NCBI RefSeq assembly: GCF_000767465.1
Contig: NZ_CP009291.1
Coordinates: 3,762,501-3,826,500, forward strand
Source of the DNA: Novosphingobium pentaromativorans US6-1
GTDB taxonomy: Bacteria; Pseudomonadota; Alphaproteobacteria; Sphingomonadales; Sphingomonadaceae
Length of the DNA: 64,000 bases
Direction: 5' to 3'
The translations under genes were made by a program, and so were the position numbers. Below the pieces are notes generated by a model. That model saw only the letters and a program-made list of their open reading frames with translations. It was not told the origin of the DNA and searched no databases. Numbering within the stretch: the first letter of the stretch is position 1; each line of letters begins with the position of its first letter. Positions 59,359 through 64,000 of this stretch are shown here, piece after piece.

Positions 59359-59782
59359 TCGCCCGCCACTCATGTTTGAAACCCGCTTGGGCATGCTTCG
59401 TCCCGCGAACCGAGCTGCCGAAGAAGCGATGCGCGAGATCAAGGGCAAGGTGCGCGTCGAGATCAAGGGCGGCGTCGCCAACCAGCGCCGTCGCGGCCTG
59501 TATTGGTCCGTCGCAGCACTGGTTGCGCCGCTACTCAACGATATGCATGGCCTCACGCTCGACGAGCAGGATCTCCACGACATCACCCGGGACAAGCTCC
59601 GGGTTTACGATGAGCAAGTCCTACCATCCGGCGAGGTCTACCGCCGCCGTCGCTCGACCAGCAATCGCGCGATGAATGAGGCCGAGCGCGCCGAGTTCAC
59701 CACGAAGGCCCTCCACCTGTGGAGCACATGGACCGGCGTCGCGGTGGAAACCCTGCACACGGAGGCCCGCGATGCAGCTTAA
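59348..59782 (+). CDS. Hypothetical protein (DUF1367-like?)
   Basis: ATG 59348 gives 144 residues, overlapping the previous gene by 11 bases. It has KGKVRVEIKGGVANQRRRGL and RRRRSTSNRAMNEAERAEF, similar in style to DUF1367/NinB-type phage proteins. The assignment is weak. Confidence 0.6.
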   Translation: MSADRPPLMFETRLGMLRPANRAAEEAMREIKGKVRVEIKGGVANQRRRGLYWSVAALVAPLLNDMHGLTLDEQDLHDITRDKLRVYDEQVLPSGEVYRRRRSTSNRAMNEAERAEFTTKALHLWSTWTGVAVETLHTEARDAA

Positions 59783-60302
59783 TGAAGAATGGCGGGATAT
59801 CCCTGGCTACCCCGGTTATCAGATTTCGAGCGTCGGACGCGCCCGCAGTAACCGCACCGGTTCTTGGCGTATCCTTAAGCCTAGGATGAGCAAAGGATAT
59901 TTGCGAATCCATACGTCTATCAACGGGAAGGCCCAGAATCTCGGAATCCACCGGGCGATTTGCTTAGCCTTTCATGGCGAGCCCGGTCCCGACATGCTGG
60001 CGGCCCACAACGACGGCGACCGATTGCACAACGAGGTGTCTAACCTTCGTTGGGCCACTCAGGCTGAAAACGCCGAGGATCGCGGGAAGCATGGAAATCC
60101 TTACACAGGATCCAACAATCCCCATGCGAAGCTGTCTGTTGACGACGTAGCCGAAATCTTGAGCAGTTCCGAAAGCGGCCCTGTTTTGGCGCGCCGCTTC
60201 GGTGTCAGCCGCACTCAGATCTGCCGCATCCGAAATCGGAAGAGTTGGCAAGCCGTGGACGTCACGACACTCCGGCAGGAGGCAATGCAACATGCAGCGT
60301 GA
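59772..60302 (+). CDS. NUMOD4-HNH homing endonuclease
   Basis: ATG 59772 gives 176 residues. NUMOD4 motif EEWRDIPGYPGYQISSVGRA at the start, HNH part LGIHRAICLAFHGEPG and AAHNDGDRLHNEVSNLRWAT, then a C-terminal HTH (PVLARRFGVSRTQICRIRNR). Free-standing homing endonuclease inserted between early genes with short overlaps. Confidence 0.9.
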   Translation: MQLNEEWRDIPGYPGYQISSVGRARSNRTGSWRILKPRMSKGYLRIHTSINGKAQNLGIHRAICLAFHGEPGPDMLAAHNDGDRLHNEVSNLRWATQAENAEDRGKHGNPYTGSNNPHAKLSVDDVAEILSSSESGPVLARRFGVSRTQICRIRNRKSWQAVDVTTLRQEAMQHAA

Positions 60303-60486
60303 TGCCGGTGCGCTGCACCTCACTTACGACGAGGCCGAGAAGGTCGCAGCTTATGTCGTCCGGGTCTGGCCCGGCGCGACCGGCCTGTCTGAGGCCCCGA
60401 AGGTCGAGAAGGTGGCCGACCTGATCCAGCTTACGCTGCGCAAATCCCGCGAAGTGATCGCTGAACGAGAGGAGAGCGCCGCATGA
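60292..60486 (+). CDS. Hypothetical protein (64 aa)
   Basis: ATG 60292 overlaps the previous stop region. Helical (LTYDEAEKVAAYVVRVWPG, LIQLTLRKSREVIAEREES). Coupled to the helicase by ATGA. Function unknown. Confidence 0.6.
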   Translation: MQRDAGALHLTYDEAEKVAAYVVRVWPGATGLSEAPKVEKVADLIQLTLRKSREVIAEREESAA

Positions 60487-61598
60487 GCTGGTCTCCGCAA
60501 CAGGATGCCGCGATCCGCAATGTTCGTGGATGGCTCGCCGACAAGGCCAGTCCGCAGGTATTTCGCCTGTTCGGCTATGCGGGAACCGGCAAGACGACGC
60601 TCGCGAAAGAGCTCGCCGATTCCGTCAAGGGCAAGGTCCTCTATGCCACCTTCACCGGCAAGGCGGCGCTGGTCCTGCGGAAGAAGGGCTGCGAAGACGC
60701 TTCGACTATCCATTCCCTGATCTACCGCGTCGAGATCGACGAGCGAACTGGCGAGGCAGAGTTCAAGCTCAACGATGAGAGCGACCTCGCGGGAGCTGCT
60801 CTGCTGATCGTCGACGAGGTGTCGATGGTCGGCGAGGATTTGGCGCGCGATCTGCTCAGCTTCGGTACGCGGATCCTTGTCCTTGGCGATCCGGCCCAGC
60901 TTCCGCCGGTCAAGGACGAAGGCTTCTTCATCAACGCAGAGCCGGACGTCATGCTGACCGAGGTTCATCGGCAGGCGCAGGACAATCCAATCATCCGCAT
61001 GTCTATGGACATACGAGATGGCAAGCGCCTGACGCCGGGCACTTACGGGAACAGCCTGATCGCGCGTTCGCGCGAACTTGGCCGGGAACGCTTGGGCGAG
61101 CTTGTGCTCGGCGCGGACCAGTTGCTGTGCGGCCTGAACCGGACGCGCACTTCGTACAATCAGCGCGTCAGGTCCATGAAGGGCCTCGCTGGCTCTCGCC
61201 GTCCATGGCACCCGACCGTCGGCGACCGGCTGATCTGCCTCCGCAACGACAAGACCAAGCACCTTTTCAACGGCGGCCTTTGGGATGCCGAGTCAATTGA
61301 GGACCTGGGCGGAAAGCTCGGGATCACTGTCAACTCGCTCGATGAAAAGCGCGATCCATTGAAGGTCGAGGTCTTCGAGGAGTTCTTCAACGGGACCGAG
61401 CAGACCATCCCTTGGCAGGAGAAGCGTGGCTCGCAGGAGTTCACCTTCGGATGGGCGATTACATGCCACAAGAGCCAAGGTTCTCAGTGGGATAACGTCA
61501 TAATCTTCGACGAGTCCGGAGCTTTTCGCGATGCGAAGAAGAACTGGCTGTACACCGCGGTCACGCGCGCGGCCGAGCAAGTCACGGTGATCGTATGA
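60483..61598 (+). CDS. SF1 helicase (RecD2/Dda-like)
   Basis: The 371-residue ATPase has Walker A GYAGTGKTT, motif Ia TGKAALVLRKKG, Walker B LLIVDEVSMV, motif III LGDPAQLPPV, and motif VI with TFGWAITCHKSQGSQW and YTAVTRA. It unwinds DNA 5'-3' in phage replication or recombination. The size matches Dda-type phage helicases. Confidence 0.93.
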   Translation: MSWSPQQDAAIRNVRGWLADKASPQVFRLFGYAGTGKTTLAKELADSVKGKVLYATFTGKAALVLRKKGCEDASTIHSLIYRVEIDERTGEAEFKLNDESDLAGAALLIVDEVSMVGEDLARDLLSFGTRILVLGDPAQLPPVKDEGFFINAEPDVMLTEVHRQAQDNPIIRMSMDIRDGKRLTPGTYGNSLIARSRELGRERLGELVLGADQLLCGLNRTRTSYNQRVRSMKGLAGSRRPWHPTVGDRLICLRNDKTKHLFNGGLWDAESIEDLGGKLGITVNSLDEKRDPLKVEVFEEFFNGTEQTIPWQEKRGSQEFTFGWAITCHKSQGSQWDNVIIFDESGAFRDAKKNWLYTAVTRAAEQVTVIV

Positions 61599-61774
61599 AC
61601 GAGCACCTTTCCCCCATCAACGATGCCCCGCGCGACGGCAGCTACGTCCGCATTGCGCGCCCTTCCGGCGGCTTCGTCCTCACTTACTGGGTCCGCGATG
61701 CCTGGCGTTACGCCAATGGCTGCGAGCTCAATTTCGAACCGACCCACTTTCTTCCGATGGAGAGCAACGCATGA
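61595..61774 (+). CDS. Small hypothetical protein (59 aa)
   Basis: ATG 61595 overlaps the helicase stop (ATGA) and the stop overlaps the next start (ATGA). NEHLSPINDAPRDGSYVRIA and YWVRDAWRYANGCEL; composition is protein-like. Function unknown. Confidence 0.65.
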   Translation: MNEHLSPINDAPRDGSYVRIARPSGGFVLTYWVRDAWRYANGCELNFEPTHFLPMESNA

Positions 61775-61989
61775 ACCTCCTCGAACAGGCCACCGACTGG
61801 ACCAATCAGACTTGGCAGGAACGCCTCGAAATGTGTGCTTCCGCGCTCTACGTCCATGCCCTCATGCCTAGCGCTGACCATCAGCGCACGCTGAACCGCA
61901 TTGCGGCCCGCGCTGAAATCCAGCGAGCAGAGAATGCCAAGACCTCCCCGGTCACCGAGGAAGGCCAGCCGCGCGGGGTGATGGCATGA
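61771..61989 (+). CDS. Small hypothetical protein (72 aa)
   Basis: Coupled at both ends by ATGA. Trp-rich start (LLEQATDWTNQTWQERLEM) and helical. No family recognised. Confidence 0.6.
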   Translation: MNLLEQATDWTNQTWQERLEMCASALYVHALMPSADHQRTLNRIAARAEIQRAENAKTSPVTEEGQPRGVMA

Positions 61990-62258
61990 GCGGGAAGCAT
62001 CCAGAGACGTTCACCGTCAAGGCATGGGCTGTAAACGCGATCAAGTTCATCGACGATCGTGGGCTCACTCGCGAGTTCAGTGATTGGTGCGGCGGGTGGC
62101 CGTGCCCTGTGAAGCCGGAGATGGTGTCCGCCGCGCCTGAGCTGCTCAACCTCCTCGCTGAAGCTGATCGCCGCATTGCGTGGGAAAGCGTTGGCCTGGG
62201 CAACACCTTCTCCGATCGCGTCGAAGCCGCCATCGCCAAGGCGGAGGGCAGGGCATGA
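61986..62258 (+). CDS. Small hypothetical protein (90 aa)
   Basis: ATGA-coupled. KHPETFTVKAWAVNAIKFID start and VSAAPELLNLLAEADRRI, a motif shared with the next protein (IAAAPELYAELFLARDE), so the two may derive from a common phage module found in many phage small proteins. Confidence 0.6.
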   Translation: MSGKHPETFTVKAWAVNAIKFIDDRGLTREFSDWCGGWPCPVKPEMVSAAPELLNLLAEADRRIAWESVGLGNTFSDRVEAAIAKAEGRA

Positions 62259-62596
62259 GCGGGCAGCATACAACCGGACCTTGGCGCAAGTCTGGCGCAG
62301 CCATGGACGGCTTTCGTCCCATCATGGCGCCGGGCGGCGTGATTGTGGCGCTGATCTCTACGTTTTTTGGGAGAAAAGCCGACGAGGATCTGATCGCCGC
62401 CGCGCCTGAGCTTTACGCTGAGCTTTTCCTTGCCCGCGACGAGGTCGCCGAGAAGCGCGACGTAATTTTCGATTGCCACACGATAGGTGGTGATCCTGAC
62501 ACGCTGGAAGACGAAGCAAGGCCGGATCTCGAACACCTCGACGCACAGTTAGCTCGCATCGATTCAGCGCTCGCCAAGGCGAGGGGGGAAGCATGA
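62255..62596 (+). CDS. Hypothetical protein (113 aa)
   Basis: ATG 62255 (ATGA). SGQHTTGPWRKSGAAMDGF start is typical of small phage proteins that begin HTPGPW; AAAPELYAELFLARDE follows. Function unknown. Confidence 0.65.
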   Translation: MSGQHTTGPWRKSGAAMDGFRPIMAPGGVIVALISTFFGRKADEDLIAAAPELYAELFLARDEVAEKRDVIFDCHTIGGDPDTLEDEARPDLEHLDAQLARIDSALAKARGEA

Positions 62597-62793
62597 CCGA
62601 CCTGCGCAACGACCCGGAGTTCCTGCGCTATTATGCGCAAGTCCTGATCCGCGAGGCTGTTGCGCGCGAATGGCAGGGCGATCCCAGCTTTCGCGAATTC
62701 CTGATCGCTGGTGCCGAGCGCGCCAAGCGGGAAGCCGCTGCCATTGAGGCGGCCAAACCCGACCAGATGGACCTTTTCGGAGCAGCCGCATGA
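62593..62793 (+). CDS. Small hypothetical protein (66 aa)
   Basis: ATGA-coupled. TDLRNDPEFLRYYAQVLIRE and a C-terminal PDQMDLFGAAA, resembling the sliding-clamp binding QxxLF pattern (QMDLF); this could be a beta-clamp-binding motif, but is only suggestive. Confidence 0.6.
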   Translation: MTDLRNDPEFLRYYAQVLIREAVAREWQGDPSFREFLIAGAERAKREAAAIEAAKPDQMDLFGAAA

Positions 62794-63035
62794 AGAACAA
62801 GCTCACCGACCTCAACGATCACCTGTTCATGCAGCTCGAGCGCCTGGGCGACGAGGACATGGACGCTGACAAGATCGAGCAGGAGGCCAAGCGCGCCGAC
62901 GCGATGGTCCAGGTCGCAGACCAGATCATCCGCAACGCCGACCTTCAACTCAAGGCCGCAAATCTCATCGCCAGCCACGGCGACCGCTTCCGGCCCATGC
63001 TCCCCATGATCGGAAAGACCGATGCCGAAGGGTAA
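62790..63035 (+). CDS. Hypothetical protein (81 aa)
   Basis: ATGA-coupled. Helical and acidic (KLTDLNDHLFMQLERLGDED, RADAMVQVADQIIRNADLQL). Frequent type of small phage protein near HNH genes; function unknown. Overlaps the next gene by 14 bases. Confidence 0.6.
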   Translation: MKNKLTDLNDHLFMQLERLGDEDMDADKIEQEAKRADAMVQVADQIIRNADLQLKAANLIASHGDRFRPMLPMIGKTDAEG

Positions 63036-63678
63036 GTTCATCCCCTACAGCGCCGCCGAATTGGACTGGCTTGAGGAGCACCGCTCGATGGTCATCAGCG
63101 ACTATCACCGCGCGTTCGTCGCCGAGTTTGCGCGCGATGATGTCACCGCCGGCCATCTGCACGCACTTCGCAAGCGGAAGGGCTGGAAGACTGGCCGCAC
63201 CGGGCATTTCGCCAAGGGGCAGGAGCCGATGAACAAGGGCAAGAAGTGTGCGCCCGGCACTGGCGGGCTGCACCCGAACGCGCGCCGCACGCAGTTCAAG
63301 AAAGGCGAGCGTAAGGGTGTTGCGGTCAAGCTCTACAAGCCGGTGGGCGCAGAACGCCTGAGCAAGAACGGCTATCGCGAGCGCAAGATCCACGATGACA
63401 TGCCGCTGCAATCGCGTTGGCGCGCGGTACACCTGATCGAATGGGAAGCCGCCAACGGACCTGTTCCGGAAGGCTATTGCCTCAAGTGCTTGGGCGACAA
63501 GCTCAACACCGATCCGAGCAATTGGGAGCTGATCTCGCGGGCGCTTCTGCCCCGTCTCGCTGGCGGCAATCGCTACCGGCATGTGCTGGCCTACGATGAC
63601 GCTCCCGACGAACTCAAGCCAGCAGTCCTCGCGGTGGCAAAGGTCGAGCACGCGGCGCGGGAGGCTCGCAAGTCATGA
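63022..63678 (+). CDS. HNH endonuclease signature protein
   Basis: The 218-residue protein has the phage HNH pattern: YSAAELDWLEEHRSMVISDY, a GRTGHFAKGQEPMNKGKKC middle, and RAVHLIEWEAANGPVPEGYC followed by the N-rich KLNTDPSNWELISRALLPR. It is a DNA-cutting or homing-type nuclease. It overlaps the methyltransferase by ATGA. Confidence 0.85.
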   Translation: MPKGKFIPYSAAELDWLEEHRSMVISDYHRAFVAEFARDDVTAGHLHALRKRKGWKTGRTGHFAKGQEPMNKGKKCAPGTGGLHPNARRTQFKKGERKGVAVKLYKPVGAERLSKNGYRERKIHDDMPLQSRWRAVHLIEWEAANGPVPEGYCLKCLGDKLNTDPSNWELISRALLPRLAGGNRYRHVLAYDDAPDELKPAVLAVAKVEHAAREARKS

Positions 63679-64000
63679 CCGGGCAGGAATCGAACCCGCC
63701 AGCGCATAATCGCTTTGGACACGACCTGGCTCCACACAGCCGCGCTCCACAAACCAGTGGCGGCGCGCCCGATAACACTGATTTCGTTTCGAATTCCAGT
63801 GGCAAGCGCAACACCTGGCCCTTCGGCACCATGCGCCCGTTCTCCTACGGCGCGCTCTTGGTCGATCCCCCGTGGCACTTCCGGAACTTCAGCGGGAAGG
63901 GCGAGGGCAAGAACCCGACGGCGCACTACCAGTGCATGTCGCTCGACGACATCGCCGCGCTTCCCGTTGCGCACCTCGCTGCACCGGACTGCGCCATGTT
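63675..64000 (+). CDS. MT-A70 family adenine-N6 methyltransferase (partial, right edge)
   Basis: ATG 63675 (ATGA overlap) gives 108 residues before the window ends. The catalytic DPPW lies at residues 64-67 (ALLVDPPWHF), followed by HYQCMSLDDIAALPV, as in phage MT-A70 proteins that methylate adenine in DNA or RNA. It may guard phage DNA against host restriction or alter gene regulation. The C-terminal part is missing. Confidence 0.88.
   Translation, partial: MTGQESNPPAHNRFGHDLAPHSRAPQTSGGAPDNTDFVSNSSGKRNTWPFGTMRPFSYGALLVDPPWHFRNFSGKGEGKNPTAHYQCMSLDDIAALPVAHLAAPDCAM

Noticed and set aside
63681..63700. T-arm-like sequence (GGCAGGAATCGAACC) on the minus strand, as in a tRNA 3' half
   Set aside because: The adjoining bases do not form an anticodon arm or acceptor stem, and the region codes for the N-terminus of the MT-A70 protein. 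It is probably chance.

Overview
The window looks like a piece of a GC-rich alphaproteobacterial chromosome, most likely from the Sphingomonadales (Novosphingobium- or Sphingobium-like). The reasons are the codon usage, a TonB-dependent-receptor locus for maltodextrin with a tryptophan-halogenase-like gene and GH13/GH97 glucosidases, and a GTTC-N7-GTTC type SOS box. The genus is an inference. The window splits into host chromosome (1 to about 19440) and the left, larger part of an integrated lambda-like siphophage (19441 to the right edge).

Host part. 1-2937 (minus strand) holds a truncated M16 metallopeptidase, purC and a low-molecular-weight tyrosine phosphatase. 3100-6274 (plus) is a three-gene Tad-pilus group (one TadG-like vWA protein and two TadE-like pseudopilins) joined by ATGA overlaps. 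6271-19328 is a maltodextrin/starch utilisation locus: a GPH/SUT-type sugar transporter and a LacI-family regulator on the minus strand, and on the plus strand a TonB receptor, an FAD halogenase-like protein, a periplasmic alpha-amylase, a cytoplasmic alpha-glucosidase and a GH97 glucosidase. Two copies of a dyad (GCATACGTATGC and GCATACGAATGC) upstream of the receptor and the transporter are the likely operators.

Prophage. The left end is a 47-bp fragment of the 3' half of tRNA-Pro(TGG) on the minus strand (attL). The intact tRNA and the integrase should lie beyond the right edge. 19.6-23.4 kb (plus) is an accessory region: a DHH-DHHA1 phosphoesterase, a low-GC two-gene cassette, an SNase-like nuclease whose start seems displaced, and a small gene under an SOS-box-like sequence. 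23.4-48 kb (minus) is the late region, read right to left: small and large terminase, portal, head morphogenesis, protease/scaffold, cement, DUF2184-type capsid, fibre-like proteins, connectors, tail tube, tail chaperones with a -1 frameshift site, tape measure, tail tip, fibre, and lysis (endolysin, holin, nested Rz/Rz1). 48-53.9 kb (minus) is the early leftward operon: a Cro-like protein, small membrane proteins, an intrinsic terminator, a CII-position regulator, GapR, a DnaA-domain-IV-like protein, homing-type HNH, RusA, and a replication initiator. The S24 (CI-like) repressor at 54.0 kb faces right. From 55.3 kb to the edge is the early rightward operon: ERF annealase, SSB, several HNH proteins, an SF1 helicase, many small ORFs and an MT-A70 methylase.

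Most noteworthy: the portal carries a C-terminal 2H-phosphoesterase (Acb1-like, anti-CBASS) domain, and the same prophage carries a second putative nucleotide phosphoesterase (DHH) at its edge. A repeated element CGTCCGTA sits directly after stop codons at late-gene boundaries. Five dyad operators of one family flank the repressor gene in OR- and OL-like clusters.
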